Below, piece by piece: positions 31,010 to 40,106 of a stretch of DNA of 64,000 nucleotides. Position 1 is the stretch's first letter; each line of letters starts with the position of its first letter. Source of the stretch: Methylothermaceae bacterium (GTDB lineage: Bacteria; Pseudomonadota; Gammaproteobacteria; Methylococcales; Methylothermaceae); assembly GCA_026981855.1 (NCBI GenBank), contig JALSIB010000037.1:1-64000 (forward strand). The letters are read 5' to 3'. The position numbers and the translations under genes are program-made. The notes below the pieces were generated by a model. It was not told where the DNA came from, did no database searches, and saw only the letters and a list, made by a program, of their open reading frames with translations.

Positions 31010-31042
31010 CTGTGTCATCCCTGAGCGGGTCGATAACGGGTA

Positions 31043-32839
31043 TCAACCGAACCAGAAATACTCGTCTCCATTAAAGGCGGTACCATCGGCATCCGAATAA
31101 GTGACCTTGCTGACGTTTGACGGCAGCGCTATGGAGAAGTCATCGGCCGCATTGAAGTTCCCGTCACCGTTGACGTCGAACTGCAGCATCCCGCCGGTGA
31201 AGGCGATGTTGTTGTTGACATTGATGGTGCTACCGACCTCATCCCCGTCAGTAAATGGGTTGCCGTCAAGCTTCAAAGCCGACAACACGTCGGTATCGAA
31301 CCAGAGTTGATCCCCACTTGCGCCCGTATCAATGTTGCTGAGGGTATCCACGTCGCCCGCGGCCATGTCGAGCTGCCCCAGGAAATCGGCGTTGTAATGC
31401 ACCTCGTCCACGTCATCATCGCCATCGTCGTTGGTGTCGCCACTGACCTTGCCGAGATCGATGCTGTCGCTGCCGGCACCGCCATACAATGTATCGGCGC
31501 CGTCTCCACCGGAAACGGTATCGGCACCGGAACCGCCATGCAGCTCATCGGCGCCGCCACCGCCATAGACTTCGTCGTCACCTGCGGCGCCTCGCACGGT
31601 ATCCGCCTCAGCATCCGTTTCAGCACCGCCTCTGAGGGAGTCGTTGCCAGCACCGCCGATGATGCTGTCATCGCCCGTCTCACCGAACACGGTATCGTTT
31701 CCGGCGCCGCCGATAATGATATCGTCACCCGCGCCGCCTTGAACGGAATCGCTACCGTCCAGCCCGATCAGCTTATTATTTGCGGAACTTCCCACCAGGG
31801 TGTCATCCCCATAACCACCGGTGGCGTGTTCGATATTCGAGAGCGTGTCGGTACCGATGTTCGTTCCCGAGGCGATTCCCGTATCCAGGTTGACATTGAC
31901 GCCGTCGGTGTCGGGATCGAAGGCGACCGTGTCGTCGCCAGCGCCGCCATCGATGGTGTCGTCACCCTTCCAACCCTTGAGCAGGTCGTTGCCGGCACCG
32001 CCGGTAAGGTTGTCGTCGCCGGCGCCGCCGCGCAGGGTGTCGTTGCCGGCGCCGCCGTCCATAATGTCGTTGTCCTTGCCGCCACGCAAAAGGTCGTCAC
32101 CAGCATTCCCATTCAGGGCATCATTGCCGCTTCCACCCTGGATGGTTTCATCAGAGCTTCCGCCCGTCAACACGTCGGCGCCCAGATTGCCACGCATGGT
32201 CACCCCAGCCACACCATCAGCATTCGTAATGGAGTCATTGCCTTCCCCGCCGAACAGAGTCGAATTGTCGCCTCCGACAGCGTTACTCAAGGTGTCATTG
32301 CCCGTGCCGCCATCCACATACACCTTCGAGCCGGAACTTTTCACGCTGTCGTCGCCGGTACCGGCATACACAGTGCTGCCCGCCCCACTCACGGTGATCT
32401 CATCGTTACCGGCATCGCCCCAAACCACGGCACCGTCGCCGGAACTGTCGATTGAATCATCGCCATCGCCACCCATGACGGTGTTCCGGCCGAAGATAGC
32501 ACCACTCTCAGTAATGGTATCAGTACCCGCGCCGCCATCGATGTACAGCCAATCTCCGGTTCCGGTAATGGCGTCATCACCGTCACCGCCAATCAGGGTG
32601 GATGAATCACCGGTGCTCGTTATTACGTCATCTCCCACGCCGCCGTCCAAGGAGGAACTGTCACCGCCATTGGTGATGGAATCATCGCCATCACCGCCCA
32701 GGATGGTGTCCTCGCCACCAGCGCCATCCAGGACATCATTGCCAGCGCCGCCATCGATGGAATCGTTGAAGAAGCTTTCGCCTGTCAGGGTGTCGTCCTT
32801 GTCAGTCCCCACCCAGATTTCATCATAAGTACTCGCCAT
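31043..32839 (-). CDS. RTX-repeat calcium-binding protein
   Basis: A 598-residue acidic, cysteine-free protein made almost wholly of nine-residue RTX motifs (GGxGxDxUx). These form a calcium-loaded beta-roll outside the cell after type I secretion. Residues about 10-230 use looser repeats (GGDGDDSIT, STGDSSTLIGG). Residues about 230-470 carry canonical GGAGNDTL-type blocks, interrupted by a VNLDTGIASGTNIGTDTLSNIEHATGG insert. The last 120 residues are non-repetitive and end EYFWFG, a typical hydrophobic end of a secretion signal. No signal peptide or enzyme domain is present. A good GGAGG site precedes ATG. A type I exporter lies directly upstream. A surface layer or adhesin role is inferred. 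Confidence 0.88.
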   Translation of the reverse strand: MASTYDEIWVGTDKDDTLTGESFFNDSIDGGAGNDVLDGAGGEDTILGGDGDDSITNGGDSSSLDGGVGDDVITSTGDSSTLIGGDGDDAITGTGDWLYIDGGAGTDTITESGAIFGRNTVMGGDGDDSIDSSGDGAVVWGDAGNDEITVSGAGSTVYAGTGDDSVKSSGSKVYVDGGTGNDTLSNAVGGDNSTLFGGEGNDSITNADGVAGVTMRGNLGADVLTGGSSDETIQGGSGNDALNGNAGDDLLRGGKDNDIMDGGAGNDTLRGGAGDDNLTGGAGNDLLKGWKGDDTIDGGAGDDTVAFDPDTDGVNVNLDTGIASGTNIGTDTLSNIEHATGGYGDDTLVGSSANNKLIGLDGSDSVQGGAGDDIIIGGAGNDTVFGETGDDSIIGGAGNDSLRGGAETDAEADTVRGAAGDDEVYGGGGADELHGGSGADTVSGGDGADTLYGGAGSDSIDLGKVSGDTNDDGDDDVDEVHYNADFLGQLDMAAGDVDTLSNIDTGASGDQLWFDTDVLSALKLDGNPFTDGDEVGSTINVNNNIAFTGGMLQFDVNGDGNFNAADDFSIALPSNVSKVTYSDADGTAFNGDEYFWFG

Positions 32840-32881
32840 ATCATTTCCTCCGTCTTACGGGTTGTGGTTGGTTCGCAAAAA

Positions 32882-32951
32882 ATTGTAGCAGAAATTAGAA
32901 CACCGGGCGCAAGCCTTTGCAAGCCCGAAATCCCCCTCTGGATTCATTCTA
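32882..32951 (-). promoter_or_regulatory. Tandem extended -10 promoters of the RTX gene
   Basis: On the minus strand TGCTACAAT (32890-32882) and TGCTAGAAT (32954-32946) are two extended -10 boxes 64 bases apart, both inside the longer direct repeat TTCTGCTANAAT. The distal one overlaps a 7-bp inverted repeat (TCATTCT/AGAATGA). No convincing -35 boxes are seen, as allowed for extended -10 promoters. Confidence 0.4.
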
Positions 32952-33042
32952 GCAGAAGAATGAGTGGATGCAGGCTCTCCGTGGGGTTTTCGGCGAAAAA
33001 ATTCGCTCGGTTTCCTGTCTTCACACCGGGTTCCCGGGCAAT

Positions 33043-33076
33043 CTTGAAGCACCTCCCCCTCTGGGAGAGGGGTGTC
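33043..33076 (+). repeat. Dispersed palindromic repeat, degenerate copy
   Basis: CTTGAAGCACCTCCCCCTCTGGGAGAGGGG keeps the left flank and core of the family, but the tail is lost. It lies between the RTX promoter region and the end of the HlyD-type gene. Confidence 0.55.
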
Positions 33077-33095
33077 CGTTTCGCATCCCGGCGGG

Positions 33096-34481
33096 TCACG
33101 ATTCCCGCAGGGCGCGGTCGAGGGTTTCGGTGACCGGGTCGAGCAGGTATTGCAGGGCGGTGCGGGCGCGGGTCTTGATGAACACCGTGGCGGTCATGCC
33201 GGGGGTCAGGGTCAGGTTTCCCGCCCGGGCCAGGGATTCGGGGTCGATCTCCACCCTGACCAGATAGTAGGGCACCGTCCCCCTGGGGGTTTCTTCGCTC
33301 AGGGCGTCGGCCGAAACATAGACGACCCGCCCGGCCACCGTGGGGGTGGTGCGCTGCTTGTAGGCGCTGAAGCGGATTTCGGCGGCCTTGCCGGTACCGA
33401 CCTCGTCGATGTCCTCGGGCCGGATGCGGCCTTCGACGATGAGCTTGGCCCCCTCGGGAACGATTTCCATCAGATCCTGATAGGGGGCCACCGCGACGCC
33501 GGGGGTGTGGACCTGCAGGGAGACCACCTCGCCGCCGATGGGGGCGGTGATGACCCGCCGCGTCAGGGCGTCCCTGGCCGGGCGCAGGCGTTCTTCCAGG
33601 GAGGCGATGCGGGCCTCCACGTCCTTGAGGCGGTCGGCGGCCTTTTTGGCGTAACTGTCGTAGAGCCCCAGGATACGCAGCTCCAGTTCGCTGATGCGCT
33701 GGCGGGTGCGGGCGATCTGGGCCACCGTGGCGCCGCGGCGTTCCTGTTTCTGGGCCACCGCGCGCCTGAGGGCCAGAATCTTGGTGTAGGGGAGAAAGCC
33801 CTTCTTGTAGACGACCTGGTTGAGCTCCAGTTCTTCCCGCAGGTTGGCGATGTTGCGGTCGATGGAGGCGAGCTGGCTCCGCAGGCCGGCGATCTCGTCC
33901 CGGGCCTGGTCGATCTCGGCGCGGATCAGCCCGGTCTGGCCCGACAGCAGTTTGCGCTGGGCCTGGAACAGGGCGGTCTCGGCCTCGACGATGGCGGCGA
34001 TGTCGGGATCGCCGGCGCGCGACCGGAGATCCGGCGGCAACTCAAAACGCTCGCGCCGCTCCCGTTCGGCCCGCAGCCGGGCGGCGCGGATACGCAGCGA
34101 GTCGAGTTGCTTGCCCAGCACTTTCACCAGCGCCCGCTGGTCCACGTCCTCGAGGATGATCAGCGGCTGTCCCTTGGTCACGCGGTCCCCCGCCCTGACC
34201 AGGATCTCCTTGACGATGCCGCCTTCCAGATGCCGGACCTTCTTGCGGTGGGAATCCACCCGCACCTGGCCGGGCATCACGATGGCGCCCTGGAGCGGCG
34301 CGAAAGCGGCCCAGGCGGCCAGGGCGGCGAAAGCCAGCAGCAACAGCCAGATCCCGATCCGGGAAATGCGCCGCCCTTCGCGGAAGGGGTCGGGCAGACC
34401 GGACGGGGGGCGCGGCGGCAAGTCCACCACCACCCCGCCCCCGGCCGGCGGCGGGGCGTCGGTTCGCGCGGGCGTTCCCAT
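33096..34481 (-). CDS. HlyD-family type I secretion adaptor
   Basis: The periplasmic adaptor joins the inner-membrane ABC exporter to an outer-membrane TolC channel. The 461-residue protein has a proline-rich cytoplasmic start, one membrane helix (IGIWLLLLAFAALAAWAAFAPLQ, about residues 41-63), a lipoyl half-motif (VRHLEGGIVKEILVRAGDRVTKGQPLIIL), and a long coiled-coil hairpin (about 110-290). The matching lipoyl half and beta-barrel follow (APIGGEVVSLQVHTPG; GMTATVFIKT). It resembles PrtE/AprE adaptors of RTX exporters. No TolC gene is in the window. It starts 11 bases after the ABC gene. Confidence 0.93.
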   Translation of the reverse strand: MGTPARTDAPPPAGGGVVVDLPPRPPSGLPDPFREGRRISRIGIWLLLLAFAALAAWAAFAPLQGAIVMPGQVRVDSHRKKVRHLEGGIVKEILVRAGDRVTKGQPLIILEDVDQRALVKVLGKQLDSLRIRAARLRAERERRERFELPPDLRSRAGDPDIAAIVEAETALFQAQRKLLSGQTGLIRAEIDQARDEIAGLRSQLASIDRNIANLREELELNQVVYKKGFLPYTKILALRRAVAQKQERRGATVAQIARTRQRISELELRILGLYDSYAKKAADRLKDVEARIASLEERLRPARDALTRRVITAPIGGEVVSLQVHTPGVAVAPYQDLMEIVPEGAKLIVEGRIRPEDIDEVGTGKAAEIRFSAYKQRTTPTVAGRVVYVSADALSEETPRGTVPYYLVRVEIDPESLARAGNLTLTPGMTATVFIKTRARTALQYLLDPVTETLDRALRES

Positions 34482-34491
34482 CAGATCCGCC

Positions 34492-36180
34492 TCATCCGGT
34501 TCCCAGTTTTTCCCGCGGCTGCCGCTGGCGCGGCATCATCGCCTGGAGGATGTCGCGGCAGGGGCCGAATTTGTCCACCTGGCCGTCGCGCAGCACCAGC
34601 ATCTTGTCCATGTTGCCCAGCAGGCCGATCTTGTGGGTGATCAGCAAGGTTGTGACCCCCTGCTCCTTGAGCCATTGCAATACCTGTATCAATGCCATTT
34701 CTCCGTCGCTGTCGAGATTGGAGTTGGGTTCGTCCAGCAGCACCAGCCGCGGGCGCCCGAACAGGGCCCGGGCCAGGGCGATGCGCTGGCGCTGGCCGCC
34801 CGACAGAATCACCCCGCCGGGCCCGATCACGGTGTCGTAGCCTTCGGGCAGCCGCAGGATCATTTCATGCACCCGGGCCCGCCGGGCCGCCTCGATCACC
34901 TGTTCGTCATTGCCGTGCAAATCGGTGAAGCGGGCGATGTTTTCGGCCACCGTGCCTTCGAAAAGTTCAATGTCCTGGGGCAGATACCCCAGATGGCGGC
35001 CCAAGGAAACCCGGTCCCAGTCGGCCAGGCTGGCGCCGTCGAGCCGCACCGATCCGGAAACGGGGGTGTGGATGCCCATCACCACCCGGGCCAGGGTGCT
35101 CTTGCCGGCGGCGCTGGGGCCGACGATCCCCAGGGATTCGCCGGCGCGCAGGGCGAAGGAAACCCGCTTGAGGATCAGTCCGTCCGGCCCGCCGTACACC
35201 ACCGACTCCACACTGAGGTTTCCCCGGGGGGCGGGCAGTTGCAGCCTGCTGCGGTGGCGCGCCCGCATCTGCCGCAACAGTTCGTCCAGACGCCGGTAGG
35301 CCGAGCGGACCTCGATGAACCCCTTCCACCCGGCGATGGCCCGTTCCACCGGCGCCATCGCCCGTCCCAGGATCAGGGTGGCCGCCATCATGATGCCGGG
35401 GCTGAGGTTCTGGTCGATCACCAAATAGGCGCCCAGGCCCATCATCGTCACCTGCAGGGCCACCCGGGTGAACTTCGAGGCCGACTGGATCACGCCCGAA
35501 CGGTTGCTGGCCAGGGCGTAGTAACCGCTGGCCTGATCGTTGTGAAGACGCCACTTGCAGGTGGCCGCGGCCACCATGCCCAGGGCCTTGACCACCTCGG
35601 CGTTGCGCACCATCTGTTCGACGAAGCGGCCGGCCTGGCGGTTGTTTTCATGGGCACGATCGAGAATCCGCTTGCCGATCCGCTCTTCCACCAGCGCCAG
35701 GGCGAACATGATCACCATGCCGGCGGTGGCGATGACACCGAACAGCGGATGGAAGAGATAGATGACCCCCAGGAAAAGAGGAGTCCAGGGGATATCGAAC
35801 AACGCCAGCACGTTCTGCCCCAGCAGGTAGTTGCGCAGCAGGTTGAGATCGCGCAGGGCGGAGCTGTAACGCTGCCCGCCGGGAACGTTGGCGTGTTCGA
35901 CCAGCTCCACCAGCACTTTTTCCCCCAGCAGATGGTCCAGGGCCAGGCCGGCCCGCACCATCAGCCGCGACCGCAGCAGCTCCAGCAACGCCCACACCAG
36001 CAGCGCCCCCAGCGCCAGCAGGGTGAGCATCAGCAGGGTCTCGCGGCTGCGGCTGCTGAGAACCCGGTCGAACACCTGGAGCATGTAAAGCGGCAGGGTC
36101 AGGAGCAACAGATTGATGAAGAAGCTGAAGACGCCCGCGTGGACGAAGAAGAATTTGCAGCGGTCGAGGTATTCACGCAT
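34492..36180 (-). CDS. Type I secretion ABC permease/ATPase (PrtD-like)
   Basis: This fused membrane and ATPase subunit powers one-step export of RTX proteins. The 562-residue protein has about six membrane helices (first at about residues 12-35, LLLLTLPLYMLQVFDRVL) and then the nucleotide-binding domain. That domain has Walker A IVGPSAAGKSTLARVV, the Q-loop GYLPQDIELFEG, the signature ILSGGQRQRIALARALF and Walker B LVLLDEPNSNLD. There is no N-terminal C39 peptidase-like domain, so it belongs to the PrtD/AprD branch. Its ATG overlaps the upstream sulfotransferase by 8 bases, placing that enzyme in the same operon. The natural substrate is most likely the RTX protein next door. Confidence 0.94.
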   Translation of the reverse strand: MREYLDRCKFFFVHAGVFSFFINLLLLTLPLYMLQVFDRVLSSRSRETLLMLTLLALGALLVWALLELLRSRLMVRAGLALDHLLGEKVLVELVEHANVPGGQRYSSALRDLNLLRNYLLGQNVLALFDIPWTPLFLGVIYLFHPLFGVIATAGMVIMFALALVEERIGKRILDRAHENNRQAGRFVEQMVRNAEVVKALGMVAAATCKWRLHNDQASGYYALASNRSGVIQSASKFTRVALQVTMMGLGAYLVIDQNLSPGIMMAATLILGRAMAPVERAIAGWKGFIEVRSAYRRLDELLRQMRARHRSRLQLPAPRGNLSVESVVYGGPDGLILKRVSFALRAGESLGIVGPSAAGKSTLARVVMGIHTPVSGSVRLDGASLADWDRVSLGRHLGYLPQDIELFEGTVAENIARFTDLHGNDEQVIEAARRARVHEMILRLPEGYDTVIGPGGVILSGGQRQRIALARALFGRPRLVLLDEPNSNLDSDGEMALIQVLQWLKEQGVTTLLITHKIGLLGNMDKMLVLRDGQVDKFGPCRDILQAMMPRQRQPREKLGTG

Positions 36181-37192
36181 CGGCCGTTTTTCCCTCCCGT
36201 ATCGGTTGCAGTACGTGCCGCAGCGCCGCCACGGTGGCGCTCACCGCCTCTTCCGCCGACAAGGGGTGGGCCTGCTCCAGATCCTCGTCGGTGGTCGATT
36301 CGACCGGCTCGAAAAACAACCGCCCGTCGGCGCGCCCCAGATAGCGCCGGGCGATATATTCGTAATCGCGCCGGTGCGCCGCCACCAGCGCCCGCTTCAC
36401 ATCCAGGGGAAGGTCGAACGGCCGCCCCCCGCCCCCGGTCTCCAGAACGTGGGCGATCAGGCGGGCGCGCAGGGCGTCGTCATCGATGGTCCGTTGCCAG
36501 AGGTCGATCAGCTGCAGGCCCTTCAGGGACACCGAGCGGTTGACACGCCCGGCCGCTTCCCCGCCGGCCGGTTCCACAGGACAACCGGTGGCCGCCAGAA
36601 AGTCATGCACCAGCGAGGGACGGTTCTGGCAGGGCTCGTAGGGACGGACCACGATGGCGCCGTGGCCGAACACCGAGGCCCAGGCATCGACGAAGCGGGC
36701 GTAATCCAGATACCAGCGGTTGGGGTTGCGGCGCTGAAAGGCCAGGTAATTGCCGAAACCCGGCTTCCAACCGGGCCGGGAGACGGCCCGCACCGACTGG
36801 TTATAGGCGGAGATCCACCATTCGTCGTGGCGCCGCAGGTAGATCACCACCCGCACTTCGAAACCGCCGAAGAACGCCCGCACCCGCTCGATTTCCCCCG
36901 GCAGCACGAACATCTCCGAACTGATCACCACCTTTCGGGGCCCGGCCGCCTCTACCTCGCGCCACAGCGCCTCCCCGTACCGGCGCAACCGCTCCGGGTC
37001 GGGCAGGCGGCCGTCGAGACTGAACCCCAGGGCGGCGCTCAGGTCGTAATGCGCCTCGCCCCGCATCCCCGCAAGGGGGTAAAGCACGCCGGCCGCCGCC
37101 AGCCGTTCGCGGGCGCGGGCGAAAAACCGCTGGAGGGCGGAGGTTCCGGTCTTGTTGAGACCGACGTGCAGCAGCAGTTCGGGGGCGCTCAT
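36173..37192 (-). CDS. Sulfotransferase-like protein in the secretion operon
   Basis: A 339-residue protein with the sulfotransferase-fold opening LLLHVGLNKTGTSALQRFFARARERLAAAG, where KTGTS is the PAPS loop, and a later VVIYLRRHDEWWISAYNQSV resembling the 3'-phosphate motif. The middle is divergent from well-studied sulfotransferases. ATG 37192 is chosen because homology begins at residue 6. It is the first gene of the type I secretion operon and overlaps the exporter gene. It might sulfate the secreted protein, its glycan, or a co-made polysaccharide; the sequence does not say which. Confidence 0.7.
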   Translation of the reverse strand: MSAPELLLHVGLNKTGTSALQRFFARARERLAAAGVLYPLAGMRGEAHYDLSAALGFSLDGRLPDPERLRRYGEALWREVEAAGPRKVVISSEMFVLPGEIERVRAFFGGFEVRVVIYLRRHDEWWISAYNQSVRAVSRPGWKPGFGNYLAFQRRNPNRWYLDYARFVDAWASVFGHGAIVVRPYEPCQNRPSLVHDFLAATGCPVEPAGGEAAGRVNRSVSLKGLQLIDLWQRTIDDDALRARLIAHVLETGGGGRPFDLPLDVKRALVAAHRRDYEYIARRYLGRADGRLFFEPVESTTDEDLEQAHPLSAEEAVSATVAALRHVLQPIREGKTADA

Positions 37193-37280
37193 TCCTGCTT
37201 CTCCCGGCCGCCGGCAGGCTTCATGCCGCAACGCCCCGGCACCGTTTCTCCCGTCCGCCCCCGGCCTCGCGCGATCCCCG

Positions 37281-37325
37281 GGCCCTCTCCCGGAGGAAGA
37301 GGGGGAAACGGTTCATGTGATCGCC
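37281..37325 (+). repeat. Dispersed palindromic repeat copy
   Basis: GGCCCTCTCCCGGAGGAAGAGGGGG is followed by AAACGGTTCATGTGATCGCC, which closely matches the tail of the complete copy at 20.9 kb. It is in the gap between a GT2 gene and the secretion operon. Confidence 0.6.
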
Positions 37326-37396
37326 TTCGTGACATGCCCTTCGATCCCCGAAAAATGGTTTCATTGTGGAGCCTTTGGATTCCGATGGCAAGCGCC

Positions 37397-38371
37397 TCAT
37401 CCCGCCGCCACGATCACCGCCGCCGGTTCGGCCCCGGCCCGGAATCCTCCGGGGCGGAAATCCCGGTAGGCGGCCGCCAGGCTGGGCAACAATCCGGCCC
37501 TGCCCCCGAGGGGCAGCCAGAGGCACTTGGCGAGAAAGCGGAAGACAGCGGCGAAGGGAAAGACCAACCGGTGATGCTGCCACAGGTATTGGAGGGTACT
37601 GAGGTTTTCGTGGTAGTGGCGGAAAGCGTCCTCGGGCAGGCTGGCCCCACCCTGGTGGCGCACCCGGGCGAGGCGGCACCAGACGGGCCGGTAGCCGGCA
37701 TCGCGCAGGCGGCGGGCCAGATCCAGCTCCTCATAATAAAGGAAGAACGCCTCGTTGAGCAGCCCGACCCGACGCAGGGCTTCTGTGGGCAGAAACAGCG
37801 AAGCGCCGGCGACATAATCCAGCACCGGTTCCGGCAATTCCGAAACCTCCTCCCAGGCGCGGCCCTGGTGGACCGGACGGAAGGTGGTCAGCCAGGGATT
37901 GAAACGGCAGCCGCCGGCGCACTGCACGATATCTGGCCGGTCCGCCTCCACCAGGGTGGCGCCGATGCAGCCGGCGCGGGGATGGCGGCGGGCGCATTCC
38001 ACCAGCCGGTCCAGGGTGTCGGGATAGACCCGGGTGTCGCTGTTGAGCAACCACACGAATTCGTAATCGCCTTCCAGCACCCAGCGCAGGGCGGCGTTGT
38101 GGCCGCCGGCGAACCCCAGGTTGCGGGGCGTGCGCAGCAGCAGGAAGCGGGCCTCGGCGGGCGTCCGGGGGCGGCCGCCGAAATGACGCCGCCCCCAGGC
38201 GGCGAGCCGCGCCAGCGAATCGTCGCTCGATGCGTTGTCGCACACCACCAGGGTGACGGGCCTGCCCCGGGCCGCCGGCAAGAGGGAATCGAGACAGGCC
38301 AGGGTCAGATCGGAACGGTTCCAGTTGAGCACCACGACGGCGGTGGGAGACGCACAGGACTCAGCATTCAT
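37397..38371 (-). CDS. Glycosyltransferase family 2
   Basis: A 324-residue GT-A inverting enzyme. The start AVVVLNWNRSDLTLACLDSLLP, the nucleotide-binding VVCDNASSDDSL and the acceptor-side NLGFAGGHNAALRW are classical. WLLNSDTRVYPDTL holds the metal-binding DxD-like NSDT, and FLYYEELDLARRLRDAGYRP has the catalytic-base ED region. The pattern is closest to rhamnosyl- and related transferases, which is a family-level guess. ATG 38371 gives this standard start. It lies alone on the minus strand upstream of the secretion operon. Confidence 0.9.
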   Translation of the reverse strand: MNAESCASPTAVVVLNWNRSDLTLACLDSLLPAARGRPVTLVVCDNASSDDSLARLAAWGRRHFGGRPRTPAEARFLLLRTPRNLGFAGGHNAALRWVLEGDYEFVWLLNSDTRVYPDTLDRLVECARRHPRAGCIGATLVEADRPDIVQCAGGCRFNPWLTTFRPVHQGRAWEEVSELPEPVLDYVAGASLFLPTEALRRVGLLNEAFFLYYEELDLARRLRDAGYRPVWCRLARVRHQGGASLPEDAFRHYHENLSTLQYLWQHHRLVFPFAAVFRFLAKCLWLPLGGRAGLLPSLAAAYRDFRPGGFRAGAEPAAVIVAAG

Positions 38372-38477
38372 GATGACATCATCCCCGCCGAAAACAGAAA
38401 ACCGGCGCCGGTGACACACGCCCCGACAGCGCCCGCCCGGGCAGCGACGCATCCCCGGTATAACGAGACAGTTTCGG

Positions 38478-38505
38478 TTACAGAACCCATATCCCCGTAT
38501 ATAAT
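38478..38505 (+). promoter_or_regulatory. Sigma-70 promoter of a methyltransferase gene
   Basis: TTACAG (38478-38483), 16 bases, then a perfect TATAAT (38500-38505). Transcription should start near 38512, which argues that the gene starts at GTG 38560 rather than ATG 38515. Confidence 0.6.
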
Positions 38506-38559
38506 TCATGAATCATGAAATACAACCCCCCCATCGGACCACCCGAGAGGAAAACACCC

Positions 38560-39357
38560 GTGACAGAGCACATCAAGCCTTTTTACGAATCGAGAACACC
38601 CAGCCCCCAGACGATCGCCGACATTTTCAGGGGCAGTTGGAAATCGCGCCTTCCCGGCGACATCGAGACCGGAGCGGTATCGATGTTCGAGGACCGGAGA
38701 ATCCAGTGGTTCAATTCCACCCTCGACGGCGGGCTCCGGGACAAGAGCGTTCTGGAACTGGGGCCTTTCGAGGGTTATCAGAGCTACCATCTGTACCGGC
38801 ACGGTGTAAGGAAAATCGTCTCGGTGGAAGCCAACAGCTTCAATTTTCTCAAATGTCTGTGCGTCAAGGAGCTTTACGGCCTGCGCAACGTGGATTACCT
38901 CTTCGGCGACGCCCTCTCCTTCCTCAGGGAGTGTACGGAAGATTTCGATGTGGTCTGGGCGAGCGGCATCCTTTACCACATGCAAGAACCGGTCGATTTT
39001 CTGTCCCTGGCCTGCGACCGTTGCCACGACCTCTACCTCTGGACGCATTATTTCTCCCCCGGCGTTCTGCAACTGAACAACGGCCAGGAGAAACATTTCG
39101 TTCCCAAGGCGGATCGAAAAGTCAAGTTCGGAACCACAAGCATCACGCTCCACGCGAGAAGCTACAACATCCGGAACTACCATGAAAACATACCCGCCTA
39201 CTGGGAAGGAGGACTCGACGACCTGACTTTCTGGCTGGAGCGGGACACCATCATCGAGCTGCTGCACGCCAAGGGGTTCAAAAACATCGTGGTACATGCC
39301 GACGCCGACATCAATGGGTTGCCGTTGATCAGCCTGGCCGCCTCAAGGCGTCCCTAG
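38560..39357 (+). CDS. SAM-dependent methyltransferase (CmoB/DUF1698-like fold)
   Basis: A 265-residue protein with SAM motif SVLELGPFEGYQSYHLYRHGVRKIVSVEANSFNF near residue 60 and a later FDVVWASGILYHMQEPVDFL, the pattern of CmoB-like small-molecule or sugar methyltransferases. I prefer the GTG at 38560, which has a GAGAGG site 9 bases upstream. The in-frame ATG at 38515 (280 residues) lies almost on the predicted transcription start and has no ribosome site. It is divergent from the GT2 gene and next to polysaccharide genes, so methylation of a surface sugar is an inference. Confidence 0.75.
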   Translation: MTEHIKPFYESRTPSPQTIADIFRGSWKSRLPGDIETGAVSMFEDRRIQWFNSTLDGGLRDKSVLELGPFEGYQSYHLYRHGVRKIVSVEANSFNFLKCLCVKELYGLRNVDYLFGDALSFLRECTEDFDVVWASGILYHMQEPVDFLSLACDRCHDLYLWTHYFSPGVLQLNNGQEKHFVPKADRKVKFGTTSITLHARSYNIRNYHENIPAYWEGGLDDLTFWLERDTIIELLHAKGFKNIVVHADADINGLPLISLAASRRP

Positions 39358-39398
39358 CCCCGGCCGGTGAAACAGGCATGGACGGAAAACGCGTCCGG

Positions 39399-40106
39399 TC
39401 AGCTTTCATGCCGGCCGGAACCGGAAGCGTAAAGCTCCAGGATATCTCCCACCGCTCCGGTGGCGCGGCTGACGCCCTTGTCCATCCAGACCGCCCGGTC
39501 GCACAATTCACGCAGTACCGGCGCCTGGTGCGACACCATCACCACGGTCTTGTCGCGCGCCAGAATACGGTCGCGCAACGCTTGCGAGGATTTGCGATAG
39601 AAGGTCGCATCGCCCACCCCAAGCACTTCGTCGATCAGCAACACGTCCGGCTCGATCTGAAAGGCGATGGAGAACCCGAGACGCGCCTGCATACCGGAGG
39701 AATAGGTTCTCACCGGCTCGTCGATGAAACCCTCCAATTCGGCAAACTCTATGATGGCGTCCAGGCGGCGGGCGATTTCGCGTCGCCGCATCCCCAGCAA
39801 CATGCCGCTGAGGAAAATATTGTCGCGCCCGGACAGATAAGGAATGAACCCGAGCTGCAACGCCAGCAGGCTGACCCGCACCCCATGATTGACAATCCGC
39901 CCCCGGTCGGGCGCGAAGATGCCGGCCATCAGCTTGAGCAAGGTGCTCTTGCCCGCTCCATTCCCCCCGATGACGGCCAGCGACTCGCCATGAAAAAGAC
40001 GGATGTTCACATCCTTCAGCGCCCAGCGATCCGGATGGCGGCGCCACCCGCCGGGCCGGCGGTAATGCACCGCCACATTCCGAAGCTCCAGGACAGGCGT
40101 GCTCAT
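39399..40106 (-). CDS. Polysaccharide ABC transporter ATPase (KpsT/Wzt-like)
   Basis: The ATPase that drives export of a lipid-linked polysaccharide across the inner membrane. The 235-residue protein has Walker A VIGGNGAGKSTLLKLMAG, the family's YLSGRDNIFLSGMLLGM segment, signature TYSSGMQARLGFSIAF and Walker B VLLIDEVLGVGD. The C-terminal sugar-binding extension of many Wzt proteins is absent, so it is closer to the KpsT capsule type. The start at ATG 40106 overlaps the permease by 4 bases; the longer open frame upstream is a shadow. Confidence 0.92.
   Translation of the reverse strand: MSTPVLELRNVAVHYRRPGGWRRHPDRWALKDVNIRLFHGESLAVIGGNGAGKSTLLKLMAGIFAPDRGRIVNHGVRVSLLALQLGFIPYLSGRDNIFLSGMLLGMRRREIARRLDAIIEFAELEGFIDEPVRTYSSGMQARLGFSIAFQIEPDVLLIDEVLGVGDATFYRKSSQALRDRILARDKTVVMVSHQAPVLRELCDRAVWMDKGVSRATGAVGDILELYASGSGRHES

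Noticed and set aside
31307-32828. Regular short repeats in DNA that resemble an array
   Set aside because: They are the coding repeats of the RTX protein, without constant-length unique spacers, so this is not a CRISPR array.
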